The notes: generated by a model not told the origin, from the sequence alone. A stretch of DNA of 64,000 nt from Mariniradius saccharolyticus AK6 (GCF_000330725.2 NZ_AMZY02000005.1:173382-237381), one strand, 5' to 3'; shown: positions 43,941 to 52,948, counted from the stretch's first letter. Made by a program: numbers and translations.

Positions 43941-44648
43941 TTATTTGAATTCACACACAATAGGCATGTGATCGCTCAAGTCTAGCCAACTATCGATGTG
44001 ACCAATCTCGATACTTTTCAAATCTTCAGAAAATGGTTTTGAGGCAAAAACATAGTCGATATGATAAGCCTTCACGGGATTTTTTTGAAAAAACAAGGTT
44101 GGCTTGGTTTCAGACCCTTGAAGTTCGCCGGTATACTTATGATAGAGGCTTTCAATTCCCAAGCTGCCGAGCTCATTTACCACATCCGAATGGTTCCACC
44201 ACCGATCCCACTGATCCCAAATCTTGTTGCTATTGAAATCACCTGCAATGATTATTGATTTGAAGTTTTCTTTATTGACCTGCAGGTACTTCCAGAATTG
44301 GCCCATATATCCAAAATTGGGAGAATTGTTGCGGTGAGTCCAAACAGCAAGTAGGTCAAATACACCTTTCACATGACAAGGTAAAAAGTGTTTCACGAAG
44401 TGGTCCCGATATTGACTCGTCCAATCCAACTTGTTCAAAACGATATCTGGTTTTGCGAACACACCGAGGCCTTTGCTTTTTGAATCGCCAATCCAAAGGA
44501 AATTCTCCGCCCAATCAATATACTCCCTATTTGCACTTTCGGCGGGGTTCTCACATTCCTGGATCACATAAATATCCGCATCGAGGCTTGATACGTTCTC
44601 AAATTTTTTCCTAAATCCTCCGTTGCAATTCCAGGTTACAATTTTCAA
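43941..44648 (-). CDS. Endonuclease/exonuclease/phosphatase-family protein (cassette gene)
   Basis: This is a protein of 235 residues from a TTG start at 44648 (KIVTWNCNGGFRKKF). An ATG at 44735 would add 29 residues but falls inside the neighbouring attC-like site, so the cassette could only use TTG. EEP motifs are WNCNGGF, IQECENP, AGDFNSNKIWD, HIDYVFAS and DLSDHMPIVCEF, the last with the catalytic Asp-His. Substrate may be nucleic acid, sphingolipid or phosphoinositide. Base content is more AT-rich than the flanking genes. Confidence 0.85.
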   Translation of the reverse strand: MKIVTWNCNGGFRKKFENVSSLDADIYVIQECENPAESANREYIDWAENFLWIGDSKSKGLGVFAKPDIVLNKLDWTSQYRDHFVKHFLPCHVKGVFDLLAVWTHRNNSPNFGYMGQFWKYLQVNKENFKSIIIAGDFNSNKIWDQWDRWWNHSDVVNELGSLGIESLYHKYTGELQGSETKPTLFFQKNPVKAYHIDYVFASKPFSEDLKSIEIGHIDSWLDLSDHMPIVCEFK

Positions 44649-44677
44649 TGTCAGGCCGGTGTTTGAATTTTGAAGAA

Positions 44678-44808
44678 CGGTTCTCTGGTCTGAGCAGGCG
44701 GGCTTTAAAGCTCTTTTCCTGTCAGCCAAGACCAAAGTTTGTTTAATGGTTTATCCTTTAAATTAGCACTACCCGCCCCCTTGCTTATTGCAGATGTTGT
44801 GGGTAGTG
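44678..44808 (-). repeat. Putative integron attC site (second cassette end)
   Basis: On the minus strand the site runs from a core CACTACCCACAAC (44808-44796) to a core AAC-C|GTT near 44678. The first core pairs, with one mismatch, to the start of the cassette at 45354-45366. Inner GGCGGG and CCCGCC blocks are complementary. Shared blocks with the site at 45366-45492 are GATGTT, ACCCGC with TTGC, AACGGTT and GCAGGC. Confidence 0.6.
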
Positions 44809-45349
44809 GTTTTTCCTTTTCGGTTGTTAATGTTTGTCTGAATTCGTCGACTTCTTTGCCGTTTACATATTTGTCAATCCATTTTCTTGCTTCGTTTTTA
44901 AGAACGTCTTGTATATTATTTAGGTCCGCTCCATCAAAGTAATAGTTCACTCCAATTTTTTCAAGTTCGTCCCATCCGTGATAAATGAGATAGAAATTCA
45001 TAAGTCCCGGATCATAGTCGTTGTCTATACAAAGTTGATATAAGGACCGTAAGTTCTTTCTTATTTCTTTGTCGTCTAGAATTTCACTCAAATGGTAATG
45101 TGCGTTAGCAATCACAGCACTATTGTAGTCAAGCTCTTCAAGTCCGAAGTCGTTTAGAACATTTGTTACATATGGGCTAATTTCAAATCTGTCAATCGGT
45201 TCAGAAAATGAAGCAAGCATTAGCACATTGTCTGTCTCTTTTCCTTGTCGGATTAAATCAATTGCCCAATCAACCGCCTTTGAATAGTCGAAACGTTCCA
45301 ATTGTTTATGGCTTTGAATTAGCCTTATTATTTGTTGCTCGTCTGTCAT
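44705..45349 (-). CDS. Hypothetical protein (cassette gene)
   Basis: This is a protein of 214 residues, starting at MTDEQQIIRLIQSHKQLE. It is probably all-helical and rich in acidic residues (DNVLMLASFSEPIDRFE, YHLSEILDDKEIRKNLRSL); I do not recognise the family. HEAT-like or immunity-protein-like folds are possible guesses only. About the last 34 residues (from PTTSAISKG on) are encoded by the attC-like site, as happens in integron cassettes, so the native protein domain probably ends near residue 180. AT-rich compared with mtgA and GH3. Confidence 0.65.
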   Translation of the reverse strand: MTDEQQIIRLIQSHKQLERFDYSKAVDWAIDLIRQGKETDNVLMLASFSEPIDRFEISPYVTNVLNDFGLEELDYNSAVIANAHYHLSEILDDKEIRKNLRSLYQLCIDNDYDPGLMNFYLIYHGWDELEKIGVNYYFDGADLNNIQDVLKNEARKWIDKYVNGKEVDEFRQTLTTEKEKPLPTTSAISKGAGSANLKDKPLNKLWSWLTGKEL

Positions 45350-45365
45350 TTTACATTACCCACAA

Positions 45366-45492
45366 CGGTTTGCGGCTTGGCGCAGGCAGGATATTCCACT
45401 AATCAGCCCGCGAAGCCTAACACTTTAAATATACAAATAAACTTGATTTAGAATTACTTCAGACCCGCTTGCGCTAAGGCGATGTTAGGTGC
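45366..45492 (-). repeat. Putative integron attC site (first cassette end)
   Basis: On the minus strand it runs from core GCACCTAAC (45492-45484, fitting RYYYAAC) to the core before GTTGTGGG near 45366. GCACCTAAC is the exact reverse complement of the cassette start GTTAGGTGC at 45907-45899. An inner imperfect inverted repeat pairs GGCTTGGCGC with GCGAAGCC. The length of 127 bp is in the attC range. Confidence 0.65.
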
Positions 45493-45889
45493 TGGTTTTA
45501 ATTCTTTCATTTGCGTAATTAACCAATTTGGCAAGCTCAATTTCTTCGACTTCCAAGGGAGAAATTAATGTCCTGACATAGAACTCGATGTTATCATATT
45601 TAATAAGAGTTTCTTTTTCCTGTGTGGTTAATTCATCTACTCTCATTCTTAGGGTTCTTCCGATCGCGCTATCAAATTCAAATTTATAATTCTGACGTTG
45701 TTCAAGTCTGAGGTATCCCAGTTTGACAGATTCGTTCCAAAATTCTTCATTCAAACGTTTATAGATTTCAGCAATAATTGGACTTGCCGCGAATTCCCTG
45801 AATTCATAAAAGTCTAAGTCGCTTTGAAATTTCACTTTTCCTAGTAACTTATTCAAAGCATTTATTTCTTTATAGTCGTTGATTTCCAT
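45485..45889 (-). CDS. Hypothetical protein (cassette gene)
   Basis: This is a protein of 134 residues, starting at MEINDYKEINALNKLLG. It is helical and charged (FYEFREFAASPIIAEIYK, EVEEIELAKLVNYANERI); the family is not recognised. Its TAA stop is part of the attC core CCTAAC, which is the tight gene-to-attC fit seen in integron cassettes. AT-rich. The gene starts 10 bases after the upstream core site. Confidence 0.65.
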   Translation of the reverse strand: MEINDYKEINALNKLLGKVKFQSDLDFYEFREFAASPIIAEIYKRLNEEFWNESVKLGYLRLEQRQNYKFEFDSAIGRTLRMRVDELTTQEKETLIKYDNIEFYVRTLISPLEVEEIELAKLVNYANERIKTST

Positions 45890-45898
45890 TTCTTACTT

Positions 45899-45982
45899 GC
45901 ACCTAACTTGTAAATACCCGAAACAAAACTTCACCTCCAGCTCTGAATTCTGTCGGCTAAGCGAAGTTTTACCTCGCGTTTC
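45899..45982 (-). repeat. Cassette-start core and upstream inverted-repeat hairpin
   Basis: Plus-strand GCACCTAAC (45899-45907) is the start core of the first cassette. Next to it an imperfect hairpin pairs GAAAC-AAAACTTC (45920-45932) with GAAGTTTT-GTTTC (45963-45982, 7-base bulge). It may be the end of an attC from a lost cassette. The rest of the gap to mtgA (45983-46099) holds nothing I can name. Confidence 0.5.
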
Positions 45983-46099
45983 CACTATCTCCTAAGATAA
46001 TAGATTTTGATCAATGGATGAAAAAATCACAGTCAGCAGCAGCCTTAAAAATCCGGAAACCAACAATCCATTTACTTTCATCTGCAAAAATTCTCCCCA

Positions 46100-46795
46100 T
46101 CAATTCCCCATCCCTACCGGTGCGAGGTTGTTCATTTGGCGCATGATCCAGGATTGGCGCCCACGGATATAGCCGGTCGGTCGGGATGGATTCCAGCGGC
46201 GGGGATTGGGTAGGACGGCGGCGATGACGGCCGCTTCGCTGCGGTTGAGCTTGGCGGCGGGTTTTTTGAAATAGGTCTGGGCGGCGGCTTCGATGCCATA
46301 GATGCCATCGCCCATTTCGATCACATTGAGGTAGACTTCCATGATCCGCTCCTTGGACCACAGCAGTTCCATCAGAAGGGTAAAGTAGGCCTCCAATCCT
46401 TTTCTCACAAAATTCCTGTTGGGCCACAGAAAGACGTTTTTGGCAGTCTGTTGGGTGATGGTACTCGCGCCTTTGATCCGTTTGCCTCTTTTGTTGCCCT
46501 CCCAGGCCTTTTCCATCGCCTCCATATCAAATCCCCAATGGTCCAAAAACTTCTGGTCCTCGGCAGCCACGACGGCTTGGGGCATGTGTCTTGAAATCTT
46601 GGACATCGACACCCAATCCTTTGTCAGGCGTATATCCTTTTTCTCGTCCCAAGCCTGCTCCCAGAGCCGTATCACCATCAGCGGCGTAATGGGCACAGGC
46701 ACAAAGCGATAAAGTATCGTAAACCCGATACTCAGGATAAAGAACCAAAGGATGATTTTGAAGATCAATCTGAAAAATCGGCGGATCAGCTTCAT
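46100..46795 (-). CDS. mtgA: Monofunctional peptidoglycan glycosyltransferase
   Basis: This is a protein of 231 residues with one N-terminal membrane anchor (FRLIFKIILWFFILSIGFTI). Family GT51 motifs are AVVAAEDQKFLDHWGFD with the catalytic Glu, KGASTITQQTAKNVFLW, RKGLEAYFTLLMELLWSKER split as RKGLEAYFTLLMELL and WSKERIMEVYLNVIE, and YGIEAAAQTYFKKPA. It polymerises lipid II into glycan strands without a transpeptidase domain. The methyltransferase gene ends 5 bases upstream on the same strand. Confidence 0.95.
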   Translation of the reverse strand: MKLIRRFFRLIFKIILWFFILSIGFTILYRFVPVPITPLMVIRLWEQAWDEKKDIRLTKDWVSMSKISRHMPQAVVAAEDQKFLDHWGFDMEAMEKAWEGNKRGKRIKGASTITQQTAKNVFLWPNRNFVRKGLEAYFTLLMELLWSKERIMEVYLNVIEMGDGIYGIEAAAQTYFKKPAAKLNRSEAAVIAAVLPNPRRWNPSRPTGYIRGRQSWIMRQMNNLAPVGMGN

Positions 46796-46800
46796 GGATA

Positions 46801-47619
46801 TCAGGCAAAGGCGGTGGCTTGGATAAATCTATAATAAAAAACCGAATCTGCCATTTCCTTCAGCTCATCTATGGCCGATTGCATGGCCTTCACCTGGGAC
46901 TCGGTCACTTTTCCTTCCTGTACCAAGAGCGGTGCACCGCTACTCATGAGGTTTTTCCAATATTCGAAGACCGTCCTTTTTTCCTCAGGCTCCCGTCCGT
47001 CCAAATGGAAACCACCCGAGCGCAGGCTGATGTGGGAATAACCCGCCTCGCGCAGCATTTCTCCCAAGCGGGCACCTACTTGTGGGTCTCCGCCGATTTC
47101 GACCTGGTATTGGTTGTAGGTCTCCCAATAATCCATGACCTCGGCACGATAGGGATAGGTATAGAAAGTCTTGTTGAAAACCTCCGTTATCGACACCATG
47201 GCGCCGGGCTTCAGGAAGGGTTTCATGCTGTGAAGTACTTCGATGGGATTGGGGATATGCTCCAGCACCCAGCAGAGGAAAGCCCCGTCGTAGCTGTCGG
47301 AAAGCTGCAGCCTTCTGGCATCTTGCTGGACAAAATGCACTTTGTCAGGGCCGTAGCCCAAGGCAGCCATATTTTCCAATGCCTTGGAGATCTGCTTTGT
47401 TTCGTACTCGACGCCTGTGATCTCCAGGTGCGGAAAGCGTCTGAGCAAAATCTCTGTTTGCGCACCCACACCACTGCCGATTTCGAGCAGTTTCTTCATG
47501 CCTGAAAAATCGATAAAATCATAAATCGGATTTTCGATGACCAGGGCCTGCTCGCGGAGCCTTTCCTGCTCTTCATCGAGGTAGCCATGGATGTACTTAG
47601 TTGTGGTTGATTCGCTCAT
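46801..47619 (-). CDS. Class I SAM-dependent methyltransferase
   Basis: This is a protein of 272 residues, starting at MSESTTTKYIHGYLDEEQ (47619); an ATG at 47640 would add seven residues. The SAM motif is KKLLEIGSGVGAQTEILL, followed by ITGVEYE, VHFVQQDARRLQL and FLCWVLEHIPNP. The N-terminal YIHGYLDEEQERLREQA is characteristic of a subgroup near ubiquinone/menaquinone-type and small-molecule methyltransferases. Substrate unknown. Likely cotranscribed with mtgA. Confidence 0.9.
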   Translation of the reverse strand: MSESTTTKYIHGYLDEEQERLREQALVIENPIYDFIDFSGMKKLLEIGSGVGAQTEILLRRFPHLEITGVEYETKQISKALENMAALGYGPDKVHFVQQDARRLQLSDSYDGAFLCWVLEHIPNPIEVLHSMKPFLKPGAMVSITEVFNKTFYTYPYRAEVMDYWETYNQYQVEIGGDPQVGARLGEMLREAGYSHISLRSGGFHLDGREPEEKRTVFEYWKNLMSSGAPLLVQEGKVTESQVKAMQSAIDELKEMADSVFYYRFIQATAFA

Positions 47620-47687
47620 GAGCGGTGCTATTTTCCGCAAAGAAATGTGTTTTTTGGGGCAAATTAAAGCTGTGGGCTCGCCCTGAA

Positions 47688-49619
47688 TCAGGGATTGGCA
47701 ACTTTCTTCAGCACAACCGGTTCTTGGAGTTTGGAGGTCAGAATCTCCATGAAATATTTCAAATCCGGATAGATGTCGGGGTAAATGAGGCTGGACTTCA
47801 GTGCGATTGTTACGTTGATATTTACTTGGTTGGAAAGGGGCGTAATGTCATAAGTGAAGACTGCACTGCCCGTCGGGATCGTGAGCTTGACAGCCTCGGG
47901 GTAATCATCCAACTCGTATCCTTCAGGGATTTGGATTTGGGCGGAATAATTGTCGCTAAATGTATATAGAAAATCTACTGGAAAAGTCCTTGTAGTGGAT
48001 TGAAAGGGATTTTCATCCCAGCGCATAAAGGTAAAGGGTTTGATGAATTGTATATCGGCATCCATGGCCTCATCTTCCAACACAAACTTGGTATCGAGCT
48101 GTTTGCGCGGCTCACTTTTTTGGGAAAAGGTAAAATCCTTGACGAGTAGAGCAGCCTCCTTCCCGAGTAATTCTGCCTTCAGGGTATCCGCGACTGGTTT
48201 TTCTTCATTGATCCTTGTGAGTGCATCATAGTCTGTAAACCTGAGGTTGGTTTCGAAAACAAGACGGTTTTCAGCATTTGGCTTGATGCTGACGATTTGG
48301 GAAATGCCGGAGCGGTGGGAGATTTGAAGTGGGATCAAACCGCTGCCCTCTTCGAGCAAGATATACCCGTGGTTTGCATGGAATCTCAGGGGAAGATACC
48401 CAAATGGCCGCGCAGGATTGGTCACATCGAGGTAGTAGTCTTTTCCGTCAACTTTTGCGAATACGATCAATTGGTCAAACTGGTCCAAGAAAGGCGTGTC
48501 GACCAAGCGTGAATGCCCGTTTCCTTTGCTGCTGATCATCAGCGGATAGGCTGTAATCCCATTGGCTTTCAATGCTGCCATCAGCATCAAGTTCATATCC
48601 GGACGGGACCCCTTTTTTGTTTCGATGAGTGACTTCAATGTCTGGGAAGGGAAATTACCGTCCCTTTCGTTGTAAGAGATTGATTTTTGGACCCAAGCAT
48701 AAATTTCCTTTGCCTTTTCCAGTTCGGCTTGGTCCTGTTTGATCGGAATTACGAAATAGTCTTTCTGCGAACCTTGGGGCTTCATGTACTGAGCAAATTT
48801 TTCCAAACCCACGATAAACTTGGTCAGGTCCTGCCAAGTGCCATAGGTATCCTTGTAGCCCGACTCTCCCCCGTAGGCACCAGAATTGATAAATGCGTAT
48901 CCGGCCAACTGGAAGCTTATTTTTTCGAAGTAATCCGCATAGTTGGTCATCATAGGTTCTGGCTTGACCGAGTTCAGATCAGTCACAGTCCACTCATAGA
49001 GCCCGTCTCCTTTTACAAAATTGCAGGCAATAGTCTTTTCGCCCTGTGGCAGGTATCTGTAGTTGAAGTAGGACGGAATGCTGATTGTGTAAGTCGAGCG
49101 CAGCGTGGGTATATCATTGTGAAAAATCCAGGGATCCAGAAAACTAACACTTTTTGAGATTTTGGTGTACGAATATTCCAGGATGGAGCCTTGTTGCACG
49201 TTTTTCAACGAAAACCGGACTTCCTTCCAGCCATTGCCAAGATCAGCCTCAAAAAAATCCTCCTTTTCAAGTTTGGTAATCGACATATTCGAACCATCAA
49301 AATTGACTGTGTGGGCATTGAGTCTCACAATATCCTCGATCTTGTCTTTGGCATAAAACTGCAGCTTCACGTTCGCATTGTCTTTGCCCGACTCTTTCAA
49401 GATTTTTACCCTTCTATGTATATCCGATCCCAAGACTCCGCCGGTAAATGAGTTGAAACTCACTTCAGCTAGTACCACAGCATCAGCGCCGGGTTCGAAG
49501 TCTACTTCCCTAAGATCGATTTCTTCTTGGCTGAACTTTCCGAATTTGAGGTTTTGGGCGAATGATATGCTTGTAAAAAGGCTAAACAGCAGCAGCGAAA
49601 GAAATGGCTTGATTCTCAT
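47688..49619 (-). CDS. DUF3857 / transglutaminase-like protein, catalytic residues lost
   Basis: This is a protein of 643 residues with a signal peptide (MRIKPFLSLLLFSLFTSISFA). DUF3857 covers about 40-260 and a transglutaminase-like core about 280-400. In that core the Cys box reads KKGSRPDMNLML, where the neighbouring paralogue has KYGECKGLSTLM, so Arg replaces the nucleophile, and the His position (FDQLIVF) is also lost. It is probably a structural or binding protein of the periplasm. Its ATG overlaps the stop of the upstream paralogue by four bases. Confidence 0.82.
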   Translation of the reverse strand: MRIKPFLSLLLFSLFTSISFAQNLKFGKFSQEEIDLREVDFEPGADAVVLAEVSFNSFTGGVLGSDIHRRVKILKESGKDNANVKLQFYAKDKIEDIVRLNAHTVNFDGSNMSITKLEKEDFFEADLGNGWKEVRFSLKNVQQGSILEYSYTKISKSVSFLDPWIFHNDIPTLRSTYTISIPSYFNYRYLPQGEKTIACNFVKGDGLYEWTVTDLNSVKPEPMMTNYADYFEKISFQLAGYAFINSGAYGGESGYKDTYGTWQDLTKFIVGLEKFAQYMKPQGSQKDYFVIPIKQDQAELEKAKEIYAWVQKSISYNERDGNFPSQTLKSLIETKKGSRPDMNLMLMAALKANGITAYPLMISSKGNGHSRLVDTPFLDQFDQLIVFAKVDGKDYYLDVTNPARPFGYLPLRFHANHGYILLEEGSGLIPLQISHRSGISQIVSIKPNAENRLVFETNLRFTDYDALTRINEEKPVADTLKAELLGKEAALLVKDFTFSQKSEPRKQLDTKFVLEDEAMDADIQFIKPFTFMRWDENPFQSTTRTFPVDFLYTFSDNYSAQIQIPEGYELDDYPEAVKLTIPTGSAVFTYDITPLSNQVNINVTIALKSSLIYPDIYPDLKYFMEILTSKLQEPVVLKKVANP

Positions 49620-51460
49620 GGCATTTCGGATTTTTTCAGGATGATGGTTTTTTTGAACTGGTCGTTGATTTTGTTAACCAATAAGGCTTTGTCTTCTTTC
49701 CCGAGTGGCTCGGGACAGTGGACGATCAAATTACTTTTTACGATCAACTTGTTGTCCACAAGTTGAGAAGAAAGGTTATAGTCAAAAAGGTTGTCCTGAT
49801 GTTTGAATTCACCGATTCCCGACTCGAGAGAAAGGTTTGGCAAAAGCGTGATTTCGAGGCTTTCTTCCCAGTTAAGGTTGCCTTCTCCCAAAAAATCCGC
49901 GTCCATTTTCTTCCAATGTGTCGGCAGTATCACCCGCTTGGCAGTCTGCTGTGCAAACCGCTGAACGATCCCTGAATAATCGATCGTGGTACGCGGGACT
50001 TCCCTGTTCGGGATATTTTCCATTGAAAAATTGGCGACAATAGCACCACTTCCCGCCGCTTGGGAATTCAGGTAACTCTTTTTTGTATTCTCATCCGCAT
50101 ACCGCTCCAATGCCCAAAAAGGAATAGCGGGAAAACCTCCATAGGTATTCGAACCTGAGAAGTTCGCATCGCCATTTGGCTGGAGCTCGAGGCTGTAGTT
50201 GTTTTTCACTTGATGGAACTTGGCCTCAGCATATTTGGGCGTGCGATCCAAAAATCCGCCATCTCCGGTAATCACAAAAACATCCCTATCCGCAGTAAAA
50301 TCACCAGAAAAGCCGGCTGGCAGAAACTCGTTCGTACACTCAAGCCATATCACCTCGTCCTGCAATGGAATCCGGAGAAAGGCGTGATTGAAACTGTGTA
50401 CGGGAAAGTCGGGTGCAAGCGGCCGCTTCTTTTTGTCGTCAGCAAACACCAAGGCATATTGTGCGTTGATACCGACCTCCCTTAGCATACCTTTCATCAA
50501 GGTCGAAAGGCCTTTGCATTCCCCGTATTTTGTTTCTAAGACATCTTCCGCCTTTCGTGGTTCCCAGCCGTCGATACCGAGGAAAATCACCAAGTAGCGA
50601 AAGTTCTTTTGGAGATAAGAATAAAGCCTACTGACTTTTTCGTAATCGTCGGTAGCCCCTTCCACCATTTTGTGTACTTCCGCTTTGAATTGCTTGGGTA
50701 GTTCGTCTTTTCCGGCAATCAACTGGGCATAAAATTTCCCAAATCCCTCCCAGGTCCGCATATCCGAGGAAATTCCATCCAGTGAAAACCGCGCCGGTGC
50801 AAATTGAACCCACGGATAATCCTCTCCAGGATTGGGTGCTTTGGGCTCCATCTGCTCAAAAACCCACTTCAATTGAATACTTCCTTCGCTCACTTCTTTG
50901 GCTGGACCTTTTTCGAAATTCATCTCCCTAAAACGCAATCCAACGCTCGGTGGATAGGAAGCAACCACCTCGGCCTTGACGACCTTTTGGTTCCAATATT
51001 CCTGTGGATCCCATGAATTGATAAAAAAATTGTCCAAACTGCTGTGTTCAGCGATTATTTCAATCTTGCAGGGAATTGGGAAGTTTCTTGCATCGAAGAA
51101 TTTTTCCCTATCGTCTTGGTACAAACTGATGTCGCTAATCAAAGAACGCTCACCAAGGTCTTTCAATTTATACTTCTTGACTACCTTTCCTGTAATGAGG
51201 TCGGTCACCGTGGCATCAAATGCAAGCAACTTATTTCTTGAATTCTGATGGAATGAATAAGCTGCATGATCAAGGCCATTCGCATTTTTTATGATCAAGA
51301 CGTGGTGCTTCCTATAAAGAACTGACATGTCATTTCCAAGGGTAATTTGATCATGCCTGGTTATTTCGGAGAAAGCTGCCACCTCTTCTTGGGCAGTTGC
51401 CTGAGAAAAAACACCGGAAATAAATAAAGCAACAAAACAAAGGGAAAAGATAGGACGCAT
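49616..51460 (-). CDS. DUF3857 / transglutaminase-like protein, catalytic residues present
   Basis: This is a protein of 614 residues from the start at 51460, which opens a signal peptide (MRPIFSLCFVALFISGVFSQ). Reading from 51937 would add unrelated sequence across the promoter. DUF3857 covers about 40-250; the transglutaminase core has the nucleophile in TKYGECKGLSTLMKG, the His in HSFNHAFLRIPL and an acidic partner in IWLECTNE. The enzyme could cleave or crosslink peptides in the periplasm. It forms a coupled pair with the inactive paralogue downstream, as do many Bacteroidota DUF3857 genes. Confidence 0.85.
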   Translation of the reverse strand: MRPIFSLCFVALFISGVFSQATAQEEVAAFSEITRHDQITLGNDMSVLYRKHHVLIIKNANGLDHAAYSFHQNSRNKLLAFDATVTDLITGKVVKKYKLKDLGERSLISDISLYQDDREKFFDARNFPIPCKIEIIAEHSSLDNFFINSWDPQEYWNQKVVKAEVVASYPPSVGLRFREMNFEKGPAKEVSEGSIQLKWVFEQMEPKAPNPGEDYPWVQFAPARFSLDGISSDMRTWEGFGKFYAQLIAGKDELPKQFKAEVHKMVEGATDDYEKVSRLYSYLQKNFRYLVIFLGIDGWEPRKAEDVLETKYGECKGLSTLMKGMLREVGINAQYALVFADDKKKRPLAPDFPVHSFNHAFLRIPLQDEVIWLECTNEFLPAGFSGDFTADRDVFVITGDGGFLDRTPKYAEAKFHQVKNNYSLELQPNGDANFSGSNTYGGFPAIPFWALERYADENTKKSYLNSQAAGSGAIVANFSMENIPNREVPRTTIDYSGIVQRFAQQTAKRVILPTHWKKMDADFLGEGNLNWEESLEITLLPNLSLESGIGEFKHQDNLFDYNLSSQLVDNKLIVKSNLIVHCPEPLGKEDKALLVNKINDQFKKTIILKKSEMP

Positions 51461-51634
51461 ACTGGCTGGGTAACTATCCAAATTTATCAATGTAGTTGAA
51501 TTAAAAAAATAATCCTGTGGGAATTTTTTTCTTTTTTGATTAAGGTGCCAGAATGCTCCCCAGCTTAACAAAGGATTTGTGTGAGCCTCAAAAAAAATAT
51601 TTTTTACCTTTATTTTTTCAAACAGGCTTTTGTC

Positions 51635-52102
51635 ATGAGCATCATCACTATTGGAAGTTTTGAGGATTTCGAAAAATATGTAGGTCAGGAACTCGGAGTC
51701 TCCGATTACCATCGGATTACGCAAGAGCAGATCAACCAATTTGCCACGGCAACCCTGGACCATCAGTGGATTCACACGGATCCGGCGCGCGCCAAGTCCG
51801 AAGGTACTTTTGGGGATACGATTGCCCACGGTTACCTCACACTTTCTTTGGTTCCATACTTGTGGGACCAAATCATCCATGTCAACAACCTCAAGATGAT
51901 GGTCAACTATGGTATCGAAAGCTTGAGATTTGCCCAAGCTGTCCTGGTCAACAATGAGGTTCGTCTCAATGCCAACCTCAAAAGCCTCGCAAATCTAAGG
52001 GGAACTATAAAGGCGGAGGTAAATGTCAAGTTGGAAATCAAAGACCAGAAAAAACCCGCATTTACTGGCGTACTCGTATTTCTATACCACTTCAATTCCT
52101 AG
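51635..52102 (+). CDS. MaoC-family (R)-specific enoyl-CoA hydratase-like protein
   Basis: This is a protein of 155 residues, starting at MSIITIGSFEDFEKY (51635). The hot-dog fold signature with catalytic Asp-His is visible as TATLDHQWIHTDPARAKSEG split as FATATLDHQWIHTD and FGDTIAHGYLTLSLVPYL. It hydrates trans-2-enoyl-CoA to R-3-hydroxyacyl-CoA or acts on a related acyl-CoA. No PHA synthase or other partner is in the window; an SDR gene follows 80 bases on in the same direction. Confidence 0.92.
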   Translation: MSIITIGSFEDFEKYVGQELGVSDYHRITQEQINQFATATLDHQWIHTDPARAKSEGTFGDTIAHGYLTLSLVPYLWDQIIHVNNLKMMVNYGIESLRFAQAVLVNNEVRLNANLKSLANLRGTIKAEVNVKLEIKDQKKPAFTGVLVFLYHFNS

Positions 52103-52182
52103 CAAAACACCTCGCCACTCTTCCCAATCCACCCATCAATTTTTGTATTTCTTTCTGTGGCAAATCTTCTTAGATTCAGACC

Positions 52183-52944
52183 ATGGAGAGAAAAATTGCC
52201 TTGGTCACAGGAGCTACCTCGGGAATAGGGAAAGCCACAGCAATCGCACTTGCAGGACTTGGATACGACATCATCGCCACAGGAAGACGACAGGACCGAT
52301 TATCCGCGCTATCCGATGAACTCCCCCAAGGAACCCGACTTTTGACCTTGCAATTTGACGTGCGGGACAAAGAAGCGGTTTTCGAAATTTTGGGCAATCT
52401 ACCCGAAGAGTGGAAACAAATAGACGTCCTAATCAACAATGCCGGCAACGCCCACGGTTTTGACCCGATTCAAACGGGAAGCGTCGATGATTGGGACGCC
52501 ATGATGGATATCAATGTGAAGGGCCTTTTGTATGTATCCAAGGCGATCATTCCCGGCATGACCCAAAGGAACCGCGGGACAATCGTGAATATTGGATCGA
52601 TAGCGGGTAAAGAAGTCTATCTCAACGGCAATGTCTATTGTGCTTCCAAACACGCCGTCGACGCCCTGACCAAAGGCATGCGCATGGACCTCAATCCCCA
52701 TGGGATCCGGGTGATTGGGGTACATCCTGGACTTGTCGAGACTGAGTTTTCCCTTGTCAGATTCAAGGGAGATGCGGAGAGAAGCAAGTCCGTGTACAAA
52801 GGCTATGAGCCTCTCACGGCGGTGGACATCGCAGATACGATCGCATTTGCAGTGAGTAGGCCTCCACATGTGGTCTTGGCTGATATTGTCATCCTGCCAA
52901 CTGCCCAAGCTGCGGCTACTTTGGTCAAAAAGAACTTATCATGA
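52183..52944 (+). CDS. SDR-family oxidoreductase, YdfG-like
   Basis: This is a protein of 253 residues. The cofactor motif is ALVTGATSGIGKATAIAL with TGRRQDRL, favouring NADP. The catalytic Tyr-Lys is in YLNGNVYCASKHAVDALT, with Ser in NIGSIAGKE and NNAGNAHGFDPIQ ahead. The C-terminus (VHPGLVETEFSLVRF, then LTAVDIADTIAFAVSRPPHV) is typical of the YdfG / 3-hydroxy-acid (L-allo-threonine, serine) dehydrogenase group. The dipeptidase gene starts 4 bases after the stop. Confidence 0.93.
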   Translation: MERKIALVTGATSGIGKATAIALAGLGYDIIATGRRQDRLSALSDELPQGTRLLTLQFDVRDKEAVFEILGNLPEEWKQIDVLINNAGNAHGFDPIQTGSVDDWDAMMDINVKGLLYVSKAIIPGMTQRNRGTIVNIGSIAGKEVYLNGNVYCASKHAVDALTKGMRMDLNPHGIRVIGVHPGLVETEFSLVRFKGDAERSKSVYKGYEPLTAVDIADTIAFAVSRPPHVVLADIVILPTAQAAATLVKKNLS

Positions 52945-52948
52945 GATA

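Noticed and set aside
43894..43960. A third attC site after the EEP gene
   Set aside because: Only a loose resemblance to the expected complement of GTTCTTC AAAATTC is visible, with no RYYYAAC core, so the left end of the cassette patch stays undefined.
51461..51937. An N-terminal extension of the DUF3857 protein to 51937
   Set aside because: The extension is unlike the family, crosses the MaoC gene on the other strand and buries a good signal peptide starting at 51460.
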